DNA of 64,000 bases from Caprella mutica (taxonomy: Eukaryota > Arthropoda > Malacostraca > Amphipoda > Caprellidae), in assembly GCA_947561585.1 (NCBI GenBank), contig CANNZV010001466.1, positions 1 to 64,000 of the forward strand, written 5' to 3'. Position 1 is the stretch's first letter; each line of letters starts with the position of its first letter. Under the pieces are notes generated by a model. The model searched no databases, had not been told where the DNA came from, and was given only the letters and a program-made list of their open reading frames with translations. Positions 14,101 to 24,600 of this stretch are shown piece after piece. Made by a program: the position numbers and the translations under genes.

Positions 14101-17100
14101 TTTTTAACGGCTGGTGGTCGACAATGCATTTAAAAAAAATTATACGTAAGATGGTCATACATGATGGATGTCGAGGGGAATTGGTCGTATTATGCGGAAT
14201 GCACTGTACCTATATATGGATCCAAAGTAGATCGTTAGTGAAACTTATTTTCGTAACAGGTCAGCCAGTGCACAGCGTAGCGTATAACGGCATCAACGGA
14301 GTGATTTACAACAATACTATCTTGGCCACGGGCTGCTTCACTGCCAGAGAACTTTGGAGACTGAGCAAAAGTGAGCAGATCACTAGGCAGTAGAACTTTG
14401 CTGTTAAACCTCTCCATTGACAACATTGACGACAGACTAGAATATCAAATGAGATACCAACCAACTTTGAATTTCAAACTGAACTCATTTTTAGAAAAAA
14501 AACTACACGGTTTATGATTTAAAAGTAAAATAGATTTTTAACCATCCAAATGCTTGAGCTCGCATTTTAAAGATTTTCAAATATTAGAGTTAGTAAATGT
14601 CAAATGAAAACCTTAAAAGTTGTACACTTTTCTAACTGTGGTCAAATATCGAAGTGGAAATAGATAATGAAGCAGTAAATAAAAACATTCGAACAATGGT
14701 TTGCATTGAAATGTAAAATGGTAATGTATTATATAGATAAATTTAGTGGATTGAGTTATGCACGAATAAATTTAGTTTTGAAAATTTTGAACAGTAATAA
14801 GTAGACTTTACATTCAACATGTAGCAATAGTTGTAATAATTTAGTTCAACAATAGTGCTTTCTTGTTGTACAGAATATTGTACTCAGCAGCTGAACTAAA
14901 AAGTCAGAAACTTAAAAAGTTGAAGTTATATCGAAACACATTAAGGAAACCAGTCTCCTTTAAAAATAGAAGAAAGATACATACAATACAAAGTACAGTA
15001 ACTATATGACTGAAACAAAGAGAATTGATTCGAATATTCTGAATTAACCGCTACAATCCTTTAATCAGGATCAGCGTCTGTGACGTCACCCGGTCTCCCA
15101 CCAACCATTAAAATGGAAGCTGCCACCACCTACTACACAACTTACACCACTTCACCAGTACCTGATCATCTTATGCCTCCAGCTTACAGTGAGTTATTCA
15201 AATCAGTGGGCATTGGTTTAGAAGATCAGAATTAGAAGGCTATAAACATTGTTTCACAACTTAATTTTCATCTCCAAAACGGAACTAATTATAACCTTGA
15301 AAGAATGATTATTCAACTTAATAATTTTTGGTTTGAAAGTAGTTGTTTTCAGAAATATATATTCACAGTCATCCTGGTTTCTTAAACATTGTCACTTTTA
15401 AAATACTTTAACTAGTGTTTGCTTTCGAAAAACCTGTATTTATTTCTTAACAAATGAGTAATGAATGGTTGTATCCAATAATAGGTCCACCACTGGAACC
15501 TCGTTTGAAACGAATACGCAGACTGAGTACAGGAGAAGAAGAGGTGACAACTGACGATGTCGAGGGCGATAGAACAGATCTCAATGCAGCCACAGCCTAC
15601 TACACGACGGTATGCATTTTCAAAATAATCTCAGAAATATTAAATATTACTAGTAGTTAATTTATAAACTAGCTTTTTTGTCGCATCGAAAGAACGATGA
15701 TATTCTGTTTCAGACTCCGGTATCTTGGCAACATTCGGAATTAGACCACAATGGTGTAGTGGTTGGTGGCACTAGAGTCTTACCATCTCTCTCTAGAACT
15801 CATTCGAATGGTAGCCCTCCGCAACACAAAGAAGGTAATTTGATACTATTTATTTTCGAATATAATATCCTATATTAACTCATCACTATTACTTTTTACC
15901 TATAACGTTGAAAGATTAAGTAACTACCTGACCATTTCTCATTTCTCTCATATTTCTTCTAAATGTTTCTTATTCAATTTGATTTCTTAATATCAAAGAT
16001 GAAGAGATTCAAGCATTCTTTTCTCCAGTTCTGCCGTCAATGTCGCTGACTCTACCTGGATATTACCAAGACGCCCCTTCGTCACCCAAATATCACGACG
16101 GCACACATGACGGTTCTCAGGATTCAAGCCAAGATACCTTCACTGATTTCGTGACTCTCGTTTGTCAAGAAGCACAGCAAACACAGGTAAATTTATTGAG
16201 TCAATATAAATGCTTATTGAACAATGTGATAAAACTTTGTAAAAGTAAAAATATCGACGTTAATAATATTATCAAAAGTCTGTAAATATAAATTAAACTA
16301 TAGTTTATAATTCAAAAGAATATTGAAACTTGGTTCACAAATAAAATAAAAGTTGTTAATTTTTTTTCATTATTTTCCCTACTCCACAGGACGGTTCGGT
16401 CAGTCCCAATGGAAGCTATAGAACTCTCAGCAAAATCCCTAACAACGGCCATTACACGGGGAGTAACATGCTTCCCCCACCCCCTCCCCCGCCCATGGCA
16501 AGACCAGTCCCAATTATTCGTTCTACTGGTGAGAATTTTACAACGAATAAATATTGACTTAGTACAATAGAACTCCTCTATAGTGAGCTCATGTATGGTG
16601 AATGTAAAGTCCTGAGTTAGGAAGTAGCGTCTATAGTGAAAATTGTTTTTTTGGTTTGTCATGAATTGCCATTAGTTATAGAAAACTAATGGCCATTTTA
16701 TGGTAGCCTAAATCAATAAATCTAATTTGCTCACTATTCGGGGTAGTTCCTTGAATCCAGGTCACACCGATCGAACTTTGTAGGAGTGTTCCCTAACCGG
16801 GTGAAAAATTCATCACCGCTCATTACCTTTTACAGAAGTTAGTCCACGTTAAGGCAACGCGATTTGCGCTCGGCCACCGCTTAGTGCCTCCTACTTCTCC
16901 GAAAGTTTTGAGCTGCCCAAAATATTGCAAGCAGTGAGGAGCGGTCAATTTTTTCGCTCCAGAAAAGTTTGTCGTCACTCCAATAACGCCCAGTCAAAGT
17001 TTAGCACCGCTAGACGCAAGTTCGTGGACGCAGGCATCACTGCTAAACTAACACTTGCTACCGTTAAGCCAAAGCTATGGAAACGCAGGCTTCAGCGGGG

Positions 17101-20100
17101 TACTGCTATGGCAACGCCTGTGTTTTCTATTTCTTCCGATTTCGTACTAAATTTTTTTTATTATTATTTCCGCGCACAAAATTGGGAAAAATCAAAAACA
17201 TGGGCGTTGCAATAGCGGTTCACCGGCTGAGATTGGCACTGCTATAGCGTTGGCTTAAAGTTAGCTAGAGGCAACGAGCGTTGGTTTAGCGGTATGGAGC
17301 TCACCAAAGTTTGTGCAACGTGTAATCACCGCGGTGAGTCCAGCTTTTATGTTTACTGCGTTTAATGGTGCAAAGCTTTGACTAGGCGTTGTTGGGGCGG
17401 TGGTGAACTTTTCCGGAGCGAAAAACATCCGCTACTCACCACTCTTAATATTTTGTAGTAGTAGGAGAAAGCAGAGGTTGAGCGTATACCATAAGCGGTG
17501 GTCAAGCGTATACGGCGTTGCCAGAACGGTGACCGACTTCTGGTGAACGGTAATAGGCGGTGATGAATTTTTCTCACCACTTCACTAAGTGGTGAGCGGG
17601 CTTCTAAGTGATGAACTTTAACTATCGATTTCTATCAAAAATTTATCAGAATTTCTATCAAAGCGGTTCGTCTCCGTAGTCAAAAGCAGTATGCCGCTAT
17701 ACCAACTTTAAACCCCTGTGTAGAACGCTGCCATATTAATGCTCTCGTTACCGCAATGTTATTCTCTTTTTGTTCGTGGGGATGGGCGTTGTCGAAATTC
17801 GGTTCACTCGACATCCTTTCAAGGAACGCTCCAACAAAGTTCAGGTGGTGTGACCAGAGCTTCACTCCGGACTCTACATTCACTATAGAGAAGCTCTACT
17901 GTAGATTGGAACATTAGATTGTATGTATTTATTAGATATTCTTCTAGAAAAAGGTTGAAGTATTAAAGTTCCTCTCCAGGCTCCGAGAAAAAAATGAGTT
18001 TATTACATAATATTATAGAACTAAGTTCTACGATCATTATTCCGCAAACCGCATACAATTCGGTTCAGTATATATTTTATTATTTGCTTTTAAAGTTATT
18101 TAATACTCCGTGAGCAACAATCAAGCGAATCTCCAACCTGACGCTGAGAAAGAAGATTGTACACTCTTTGTTTCGATTTCAAATTTAGATTTTTAAACAA
18201 TCAATGCGTTTTTTTGCCTTCTTTTAAGATATTAATTGTTTCTAAAACTATATAAACGTTTCTATAATAAGTTTATCCAAATTTAAACCTTCAAACGAAT
18301 AATAAATAGATTTATTGAACCAAATACCTAGTTGACAATCAAAACAAATGGTGTACATTCTTTTTCTTCAGACTGAAATTAGAAAGTCGGAAGTAGAATA
18401 GGTTTTGTAGAGTTTTGATTATAAAAATCTTTAAAAGCATATAAAATTGAAAATATGCTATCAAATTTTATGGGGTTTGCAGTAAAATGTTAAGAAACAT
18501 TAACCTCGTTGATTTAAGCAATAAAAACATTTGCTTGGAGGGGACCTTTAATGTAGCCGTGAAGTGATGAAGAATTTAGCTGAGTCAGTTTCTTCTCGAG
18601 AGAATTGATTGTAGAAAAGAGAAATTTGAATTAAATTAAAATAACTGTCAAAATTACTCAACTTAGTAGCGGTTAGAATAACATGCAAAATGTCTATCTC
18701 AGCCGATCTCATCAACCTTCAAGGTGGAGCAGGAGGTTCCCCCGTTCCTGCTTCTCCTCCTCCTTCCTGCACCGATAACGGTGGGGTGGTGTCAGTTCTC
18801 ACGGGTGACCACCAACACTCACCCGGGGATCACCACCGGAGACTGTGCCTTAGTCCTGCCCCCCCTACAGCGACATCAGCCCCCCCTTCTCAGGTGAGAG
18901 TCATGGTGTGAAGATGTGACATTTCGGTTTTTAGTTTGGAAATGTTTTTTTGGAGTTTTTACTGTTTTATAATAAGAATTATGAGACGAGAATACTAAGC
19001 CTTAATTCTGAAGATATCTTAACTGTTCACTGATTTTAGATGCATAACCAATACTCTGCAGATGCGTTCTAATTTTTTTTAATAAACTACCAATGACTAT
19101 TATTCATATTGAATGATACGTAGTTTGTCGGACACATAATTATCAGGAATTGGATGACATTATTTAGATGATAGCAATTTGCATAACTTTGAGAGGAAAG
19201 TTGGAGTTATCGGTAAAACTGTAGAAAAACTCTCAGATTAGGTTTCAAAGAAATATACTAAGTTCTGATCCTTGTTGATTGCGATACAACTAACAGAGGA
19301 ATCTTTCACATTTTGTATGGTACCGGGTAAATTGCTCCAAAACAGTTGTTCAAATATATAATTCTCGAAACGCAATTGATCGAATAAACAATTGCTCGAA
19401 TAAATAATTCAGTCTTTGGGTAACGTAAAATATTAAACTTTATTTAACTATTGTGTCCAAACTATTAATTTCCAAACCAATCAACAATCAGAAGCAAAGG
19501 TTTTCGTGTGTTTTTCGACAGTTTTACAGAATAATCTTTCTGAGAGAGTGTGGTAGATTTTATTCTTTATTTTGATTTGAGATGCATAATATAACTTTGC
19601 TGCTTGTCAATAATGTAGTAACTAGAAAATGAGTGCCAAGATTTTGACGCATGAAAATTTAATACGATTGCATTTTATACAATTAGTTTTCTTTTCGTGT
19701 GCATTTAGTTTGGAGGTTGCACCCTCTTGATAACAACCACAACATCGAGTACAGCAACCATTCCTTCAACATCAGAAGCAGAGACAACCACATCTTCCCC
19801 TTCAGCCAACAAACATTACACCATTAACAAGGTTCTCATCACCACTGGCAATGGTGATGAGAACTCTACCCATCTCAAAGAGACACACCCCTCAGCAGAT
19901 ACCAACACAGAGAACATCACAAACACTAATAAAACAGAACAGTCGAGAGCTGAGGAAGGTAATGGTGCTCCCACTCGTACAATTCAGGTAAGAGTTACAA
20001 TAAGATTTTGTGGTAGCTACAGCATTCATTCTGTTCATGTCTCATATAAGTCGCTTTCGAGAACTCTGCACGTGTGCTTGAAATAATTTAGATACAATTA

Positions 20101-21441
20101 AGATAGTCCCTACTTCGAATGCCACAATTGTATTGAAGATTTCAGTTTTGAAGATCTTGTTATCATAACCAATCTTGAGGAGGTACACAAGCTTGTCGAT
20201 ATCGTGCATGATTGCCAATGAAATTAATTTTAATGCTACTAGTTTCAAATTTGTGTACACTCTCTCAATCAGTATCTTCACTTTGCAGTTATTCAGTTAC
20301 GCAACCATGAGTCCTGCTACAAGCGGGCACATGTCTCCGACTTCATTGGCGCTGCTTGGTTCACCGACAGGCGGTTCAAATGGCAACCTCAATCGTCACT
20401 CAAATTGCAGGTATGAGCGTAATTCTAGTTATTTAAAAAAATATGAATAATTACCTTTGGAATACAATATAAATAAATTGAACTTCATAATAAGATCTCT
20501 AGATATCGCTACACAATTTTCGAATCACTGAATATTTCGACGTAGTTTGAAATTCGTATGAAACATTTTCGGGTTTCATCATGTATGAATAACTTTTCTA
20601 TACACTATCTCTCTCAGATCACCTCCTCTGAACAGTAGATGGACTCCACAACCTCCCGTTTCAGGGTCGTTGATCAGTCTCGATGAGAATATGGACTATG
20701 CCACACTCATGCCTTCCTTAACAGGGGATGGGACAGTTCATCTCATGGACGATACTATCATGACAACTGAAAGTAAGTTGGCCTGACTTTCTAGAAAGTT
20801 TAATTATCTTAGTTATAAACACAACTCTAAACAAAAATACTTGGTTTTGTCTTTATATAAACAATGAATCGTTTGTTTTAGGTCTTCATAGAAGTGGAGG
20901 ACTGTTGAGAAGGGTCCAAATTGATAGAGCAGAGCAAGAAGAACTAGATTACTTGAATGCTCAGCACCTGGATGACATTCCTGGTATGTCTACGATTTAT
21001 CAACTACCTTTATCTGACTTTTGAATCTTCAAGTCAATTATAAGAAGAAATTGGCTAGGTAATTCATTGTTCATGATTATAACATATTTCATCGATTAAA
21101 AAGAGACTAATATTAAGTAAATCACCTACCTATATGATCCAGTGCTTGAGTTTTGGACTTCTTCTACAGAAAGATGTTATTTTACGGTAGTGAGCACTGC
21201 CGACCACCAAGCAGCTGGTTTACCATCAGCTCACCAGCACATTCAAACCCAAACGCTCACCCCAGCTCTTGCATTAGCCCCGAACAACTCTTCCCCCACC
21301 CTCATAGTTCAGAACAACAACCACCAGCACCATCACCACCACTCAGTCTCAGAGATGAACAACGTCATGCACCATGACTCCATCGTGTCCAATCAAGCTG
21401 CTGTAGTAACCTCGGCTGCTGCTCTTCGACATCAAACATAA
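2156..21441 (+). CDS. NfI: Nuclear factor I (NFI/CTF-type) transcription factor, whole gene, 17 exons
   Basis: Site-specific DNA-binding transcription factor of the NFI/CTF family, which binds TTGGC(N5)GCCAA as a dimer in the nucleus. Exons: 2156-2194, 5913-6068, 11090-11281, 13499-13682, 13940-13993, 14260-14370, 15069-15188, 15485-15609, 15714-15834, 15999-16186, 16390-16528, 18703-18893, 19709-19987, 20289-20410, 20618-20772, 20882-20983, 21170-21441. All have AG/GT borders and compatible phases and total 2550 nt (849 residues plus stop). The N-terminal 190 or so residues are the NFI DNA-binding domain: [66 protein letters not shown], then a [11 protein letters not shown] block. The remainder is a Ser/Thr/Pro-rich activation region with the family motif [15 protein letters not shown]. 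Exons 12-17 are less conserved and their use may vary by splicing. Confidence 0.93.
2330..2493. repeat. 35-bp tandem repeat in NfI intron 1
   Basis: About five 35-bp units with ctgcactgtgatgcactt followed by agtgtaaagtatactgt; degenerate copies extend back to about 2265. Each unit contains GTAAAGTAT, the same nine bases that form the exon 1 donor at 2195. That match is short and may be chance. Confidence 0.9.
2519..3056. mobile_element. Foldback (long inverted repeat) MITE-like element
   Basis: The two halves are long imperfect reverse complements. The left arm from 2519 (caatttgccgat, caatctcgaga, cccctaatgccgag, cgttaataccttcat) recurs inverted in the right arm ending near 3056, and pairing continues inward through acaacaaactagcgg to a loop around 2780. 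The arms are over 200 bp each. There is no coding sequence beyond chance ORFs created by the symmetry. No clear target duplication is seen, so the exact ends are uncertain. Confidence 0.8.
3057..4134 (+). other. Intron 1 sequence with an orphan splice-acceptor-like site
   Basis: No gene is assigned. A strong pyrimidine tract ending in cttttctcttccag lies at about 3860-3873, but none of the three downstream frames gives a convincing protein. It could start a non-coding leader exon. The branch-point-like tgctaac near 4103 belongs to the next candidate exon. Confidence 0.4.
4135..5209 (+). CDS. Candidate alternative N-terminal exon of NfI (Ser/Pro/Asn/His-rich)
   Basis: An open frame of about 358 codons runs from an acceptor-like site (branch-like tgctaac, pyrimidine tract, gaag) to the donor-like TGG|gtgtgt at 5210. 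The product is rich in Ser, Pro, Asn, His and Gln, like a disordered regulatory tail, with no known domain. It ends in phase 0, so it could join the DEFHPF exon. Against it: the frame has no in-frame ATG near its start, so it needs an upstream exon; its 5' phase (two bases carried in) does not fit exon 1; and low-complexity open frames can occur by chance. It lies on the same strand between exons 1 and 2. Transcript data would settle it. Confidence 0.45.
5210..5912 (+). other. NfI intron before the DNA-binding exon
   Basis: AT-rich intron that ends in a pyrimidine-rich tract and ttcccacgcag. No RNA gene or element is recognised. Confidence 0.6.
5913..6068 (+). CDS. NfI: NfI exon 2, start of the DNA-binding domain
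   Basis: 52 codons, phase 0 at both ends. It encodes [20 protein letters not shown] and runs on through [20 protein letters not shown], close to the invariant start of the NFI DNA-binding domain. The acceptor is cacgcag and the donor CAG|gtgagg. The exon border before DEFHPF is conserved in vertebrate NFI genes. Confidence 0.97.
6069..11089 (+). other. NfI intron 2, about 5 kb
   Basis: Long AT-rich intron. Two patches are less AT-rich and more complex than their surroundings: 8870-9050, and 10020-10230 (which contains the E-box CAGCTG). They could be conserved enhancers, but this is inferred from composition only. A 10-bp perfect stem (CGAAGCCAAG at 7294-7303 with CTTGGCTTCG at 7327-7336) is present. 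I treat the ORFs in this stretch as chance. Confidence 0.5.
11090..11281 (+). CDS. NfI: NfI exon 3, DNA-binding domain core
   Basis: 64 codons, phase 0 at both ends. It encodes [14 protein letters not shown], an [13 protein letters not shown] block and [20 protein letters not shown], the most conserved part of the NFI domain, with the redox-sensitive Cys of the family near its end. The exon ends GCTGATAAA|gtgagt. Its last 18 bases and this donor are the seed of the 54-bp minisatellite that follows immediately. Confidence 0.98.
11264..12047 (+). repeat. 54-bp minisatellite that duplicates the exon 3 splice donor, about 14 units
   Basis: The array starts inside the exon at CTCAGACAGGCTGATAAA. 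Every 54-bp unit repeats those 18 exonic bases, then the donor GTGAGTACC, then actgagaaaatacttagtaa. About 14 units are present. Most donors are intact, while a few carry atagtgagt, aaagtgaac, aaagtgaaaa or aaagtaggt. In exon frame the sequence after each donor reads through to TGA within four codons, so only the first donor keeps the protein open. Confidence 0.97.
12048..13498 (+). other. Remainder of NfI intron 3
   Basis: AT-rich, with a GC-richer stretch at about 12640-13020 that has no convincing coding signal on either strand. No element is recognised. Confidence 0.5.
13499..13682 (+). CDS. NfI: NfI exon 4, end of the DNA-binding domain
   Basis: Starts [20 protein letters not shown] and goes on with [30 protein letters not shown] and SNFISMN. 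This matches the C-terminal part of the NFI DNA-binding and dimerisation domain. Acceptor ttcgaaag, donor AACG|gtgagg, ends in phase 1. Confidence 0.97.
13940..13993 (+). CDS. NfI: NfI exon 5, small linker exon
   Basis: 54 nt, phase 1 to phase 1, so it can be skipped without a frameshift. Encodes an acidic linker ([17 protein letters not shown]). Acceptor ttttttaacag, donor A|gtaagt. Confidence 0.85.
14260..14370 (+). CDS. NfI: NfI exon 6
   Basis: 111 nt, phase 1 to phase 1. Encodes a segment ending [16 protein letters not shown], which corresponds to the vertebrate NFI stretch 'GVFSVTELVRVS'. Acceptor tcgtaacag, donor A|gtgagc. Confidence 0.88.
15069..15188 (+). CDS. NfI: NfI exon 7
   Basis: Encodes [20 protein letters not shown] and [13 protein letters not shown], a Thr/Pro/Tyr-rich segment. 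It includes IKME, which resembles a sumoylation site (psi-K-x-E). Phase 1 to phase 1. Acceptor ttaatcag, donor A|gtgagt. Confidence 0.85.
15485..15609 (+). CDS. NfI: NfI exon 8
   Basis: Encodes [20 protein letters not shown] followed by [21 protein letters not shown]. The basic KRIRR patch before an acidic stretch parallels the 'TKRLKSVEDEM' segment of vertebrate NFIs. It could be a nuclear-localisation and phosphorylation region (inference). Confidence 0.9.
15714..15834 (+). CDS. NfI: NfI exon 9
   Basis: Encodes [20 protein letters not shown] and [20 protein letters not shown]. The W-x-E/H-rich start parallels the 'GWHEVEPG' segment of vertebrate NFIs. Acceptor attctgtttcag, donor G|gtaatt. 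Confidence 0.88.
15999..16186 (+). CDS. NfI: NfI exon 10
   Basis: Encodes a segment ending [18 protein letters not shown], clearly equivalent to the vertebrate 'DTLKDFVSLVCQEA' block. I chose the upstream acceptor (tatcaaag at 15998) because it preserves frame. A second pyrimidine-rich AG at about 16029 would not fit the phase. Confidence 0.9.
16390..16528 (+). CDS. NfI: NfI exon 11 with the family proline motif
   Basis: Encodes [12 protein letters not shown], then [20 protein letters not shown]. The polyproline-MARPVP motif is diagnostic for NFI proteins. Acceptor tactccacag, donor G|gtgaga, ends in phase 1. Confidence 0.96.
16565..17901. mobile_element. pogo/Tigger-like non-autonomous DNA element in NfI intron 11
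   Basis: Ends in imperfect inverted repeats: left caatagaactcctctatagtg, right (reversed) cagtagagcttctctatagtg. TA dinucleotides flank it at 16563-16564 and 17902-17903, as expected for Tc1/mariner-pogo insertions. Internal sequence (aatgtaaagtcctgagttag) is shared with the short relative at 28221-28427. There is no transposase. Its middle contains a second inverted-repeat unit (separate entry). Confidence 0.8.
16797..17580. mobile_element. Nested inverted-repeat element inside the pogo-like element
   Basis: The left arm (gtgaaaaattcatcaccgct, then attacc and cagaagt) recurs inverted in the right arm (tctggtgaacggtaat, ggcggtgatgaatttttctc). The interior is GC-richer and full of variants of cgttggtttagcggt and caccgctt. 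No coding sequence or target duplication is recognised and the ends are approximate. Confidence 0.6.
17902..18702 (+). other. Rest of NfI intron 11
   Basis: AT-rich intron that ends in tgtctatctcag. Nothing else is recognised. Confidence 0.6.
18703..18893 (+). CDS. NfI: NfI exon 12
   Basis: Encodes a Gly/Pro/Ser/His-rich segment starting [20 protein letters not shown] and ending TATSAPPSQ. Acceptor tgtctatctcag, donor CAG|gtgaga. It is GC-rich against AT-rich introns and its phase fits both neighbours. Confidence 0.8.
18894..19708 (+). other. NfI intron 12
   Basis: AT-rich, with short repeated variants of attgctcgaataaa near 19330-19410. No gene. Confidence 0.6.
19709..19987 (+). CDS. NfI: NfI exon 13, Thr/Ser-rich
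   Basis: 93 codons, phase 0 at both ends. Starts [15 protein letters not shown] and continues Thr/Ser/Asn-rich to TRTIQ. Acceptor gtgcatttag, donor CAG|gtaaga. Being phase 0 to 0 it may be a cassette exon. Composition suggests a disordered, possibly glycosylated or phosphorylated tail. Confidence 0.75.
20289..20410 (+). CDS. NfI: NfI exon 14
   Basis: Encodes [20 protein letters not shown] followed by [20 protein letters not shown]. The SP-rich segment resembles phosphorylation-rich tails. Acceptor actttgcag, donor AG|gtatga, ends in phase 2. Confidence 0.82.
20618..20772 (+). CDS. NfI: NfI exon 15
   Basis: Encodes [35 protein letters not shown] and an acidic end (MDDTIMTTE). Acceptor tctctctcag, donor A|gtaagt. 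Confidence 0.82.
20882..20983 (+). CDS. NfI: NfI exon 16
   Basis: Encodes [20 protein letters not shown] and [13 protein letters not shown]. Acceptor gtttgttttag, donor G|gtatgt, phase 1 to phase 1. Confidence 0.82.
21170..21441 (+). CDS. NfI: NfI terminal coding exon 17
   Basis: From acceptor ttcttctacag in phase 1, encodes [20 protein letters not shown], a His/Gln-rich stretch ([11 protein letters not shown]) and ends [12 protein letters not shown] (TAA at 21439-21441). The overlapping +2 frame is a shorter ORF that does not fit the incoming phase. Confidence 0.8.
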
Positions 21442-22839
21442 TGAGGATTCGAACACAGTTGAAATCTACCAACCACATGAGGGAACAGTAAGAACGTAAA
21501 TAAACTCTGCACCGTTCAAGAGTACCAGCTGGAAATATGAAATAGTAAACAGGAACGTGTTTCCACTGTAATGAATGAATCACTCAATAATCAAATTTTC
21601 GGTGTTGGGTACTTAAAGAGAGTTTATGATGAATAATGAAATATATTCCATCGGGTACTATTATAACTTGAAACAAAAGGATTGATCTAAATGCGTTAAA
21701 ATTATCCAGAAGACAGAAACTATAAGGTCAGGCTCAATAAAGAAATCAGAGGATGCATTTCTTAATTCAAAGTTAATAAGTAGATAATTTGAATAAAGTT
21801 TAGATCATAATTTACATGATTTAGAATTAAATTCTTAAGACTGTTATATACAATAGTTACGACAATAAATATGCTCATATGAGAAACAGCAGCAATACTT
21901 GCATCAATGTTTAATTATATATATAAATTTGTTAATCTTGACCAATTTACTTGAAAGTGTTAAAATGATGGCCATATACTTACCTTAGCCGCACTTGTTA
22001 CCAGATTTCACTGTTTACATCCTTGTAAAACTCTATCATCTGTTGAAATATATTGTTGACAATGGTTACGCTTTCACCTTCTCATGAAAAACAAATTCTC
22101 CAACACTGAACATAGCAAAGGATTGAAGAACTAATAAATTCCAAAGTGCATTTATGTTTGGAAAGAAATCCTATTTTAATGGAATAATTGGCACTGAAAA
22201 AGACAACGATTTGTACAAAGACAGATTAAAATTGGCATAGGATCTGACATCTTTAAATACCCAGTGTTCTCTTTTGTAGCATTTACTTTCATGTCAAATC
22301 TGAGTAAATCATCAATCCATTATCCTAGTTCAGTGTTCGAAAATTTAGGTTCTCCAGGAAGAGTAAAAAGTTGAAATATTGTTGCGAAGATGTTGATTAT
22401 TGTTGGGATATTAGTATGACCATACCGTAGAATAAATAAATAGCTAAGCTTTCTAGCCAACTTTTATAGATGAACTTAAGTCAATTCTCTATATTTTATG
22501 AACGCTTATGATGGGATTTTGGTAGATGAATAAAGTAATGATTGTTTTGAGTGAATCACATCAGAATAAATGATTTCTAGAGATGATGCCTAGCTCCTGA
22601 TATGGATGACATAAACAAAATATAATTAAACACTTATTTCAGCTTTGTATAATTAAATAAGTTGATACGATTGTTTAAAATGAAAACCTAATTGTATAAT
22701 AATTTCATTTCTAATTGGACATTTGTATATAGTCCGTTCGAGGTTTATTATGTGTACAGCCATATTAGAATTATATATTTGATTGTGTGCCTGAATTATG
22801 TTGTAATTACTTTACTTCTTAGTCATATTATGCAATAAA
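21442..22839 (+). other. Probable NfI 3' UTR
   Basis: AT-rich sequence after the stop codon with no coding potential. An AATAAA hexamer at 22834-22839 (tgcaataaatg) is a plausible end; an earlier AATAAA lies near 21737 and a later one near 23688, so several 3' ends are possible. Pumilio-type TGTATATA occurs near 22727. Confidence 0.5.
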
Positions 22840-24196
22840 TGTTATTTTTAAACTGCAATACGAATCGGTCGTTTTAAGTGGATTGAACTGTATTTTTAAT
22901 TACGAAAATCATTATAGGAATATCAATTTGATAATTTAATTATTTTAGTGTTAGAAATAATTACTTTCTATCTCAGTCGAACGAAGAAATTATCTGATAT
23001 TTTAATACATATTAGTTAATTAGTTCACTGTAATGCCGTCTCATAGTAATTATAAATCCTAATATGATTATTGTTCATTCATTTTAGCTCTAAAAGTCTA
23101 GGATTTTTAAACTTAAAGTCAATTTAGCATTATTTCATATGCAAAGAAAAACCTTTTTCGAATATCATTTCGTAATATAAAGTAAATGCTCTCAGATGAT
23201 ATCTATCAGTGCAAGTGTCGTCACATAAAGTTATTTGTACATAAACTAGTGTGTATATCGTTGGTGCTTACCTGAATTCGTCCAGCTTTAATGATAATTT
23301 ATTACATTTGACTAGTTGAGTATAACCGTTACAATAGAATCTAACTTACAACGATTTAACAAGAAACATAAAGTATATATAGAGGTTCGTACCTAACTAG
23401 TTGTAGCTTCTGGAGGTTTGTATATAGAGATTTCTTTACTTGTACATAAAAACTCAGTTTAGAACAAGGTGCAAGAACTTTTTCGTCTATTCCGTTAGTA
23501 AGAAACACATGTTTGAGGGGTTGGCCATGACATATGTGTTTTTGTACGTTTATACAATGTCTCACTTCTATGTTCATAGCTTTAAATTAATTGACAATAG
23601 TGGGTGCTGAAGAATATTTTCGTGTGACTGTTTTCTCATGGTTTCACCTTTAAATTATTAAAGTCAATCGAAAACATCACTGCATTAAATAAACTTATTA
23701 ATTTAAATAGTATGCTAATAATTGTTTACTTACTATATCGGGTTTTACTGTGTATATTGTTTTTATTTATTTTGTTTTCATTGTTGTCTGTGATGGTTGT
23801 TTTCTTTTCAGGTATGTAGATTTTGTTGTTTGATTGTTCTTATTTATTTATTCATTCAAAGATTTGTCGTCTTCAGAAGACCAAAGTACTGATTAAAGAT
23901 GCAATAATGATTAACTAGTGTTTAATGAAGGTAACTATGCAATAATATATGGCATTACTAGTATATTCGCCTTGTAATAGCTAATGATAATTAAACCATT
24001 TAGGCATTTTGTTAATTAAAGTCAATAATTATAATTAACAGTTATTTTATTTCCCTCTAATTCTAATTTCTGTTCCGCAGATTTTGTTTAAAGAACCTGA
24101 ACCTTTTACCTTCTTTGTCCAGACACTAAACTTTGTATTGTGAATTTTATAATATGTTAGTACTTAAAAACTATGCTAAGCCAATCATACAACATA
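22840..24196. other. AT-rich intergenic or distal 3' UTR sequence
   Basis: No gene or element is recognised. It may be partly transcribed as a long NfI 3' UTR. Confidence 0.45.
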
Positions 24197-24600
24197 GTGA
24201 CTGTACAAGATCTATAATGTCGTGACTGTACAAGATCTATAATGTCGTGACTGTACAAGATCTATAACATCGTGACTGTACAAGATCTATATTGTCGTGA
24301 CTGTGCAAGATCTATAATGTCGTGACTGTACAAGATCTATATTGTCGTGACTGTGCAAGATCTATAATGTCGTGACTGTAAAAGATCTATAATGTCGTGA
24401 CTGTACAAGATCTATAATGTCGTGACTGTACAAGATCTATAATGTCGTGACTGTACAAGATCTATAATGTCGTGACTGTACAAGATCTATAATGTCGTGA
24501 CTGTACAAGATCTATAATGTCGTGACTGTACAAGATCTATAATGTCGTGACTGTACAAGATCTATAATGTCGTGACTGTACAAGATCTATAATGTCGTGA
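24197..24600. repeat. 25-bp tandem repeat, about 16 units
   Basis: Highly uniform 25-bp units of gtgactgtacaagatctataatgtc style sequence with only a few substitutions (gtgcaag, attgtc, aacatc). The uniformity suggests recent expansion. There are no spacers, so it is not CRISPR-like. Confidence 0.96.

Noticed and set aside
24197..24600. CRISPR-like regular repeats
   Set aside because: Units are directly adjacent with no variable spacers, and the window is eukaryotic. It is an ordinary tandem repeat.
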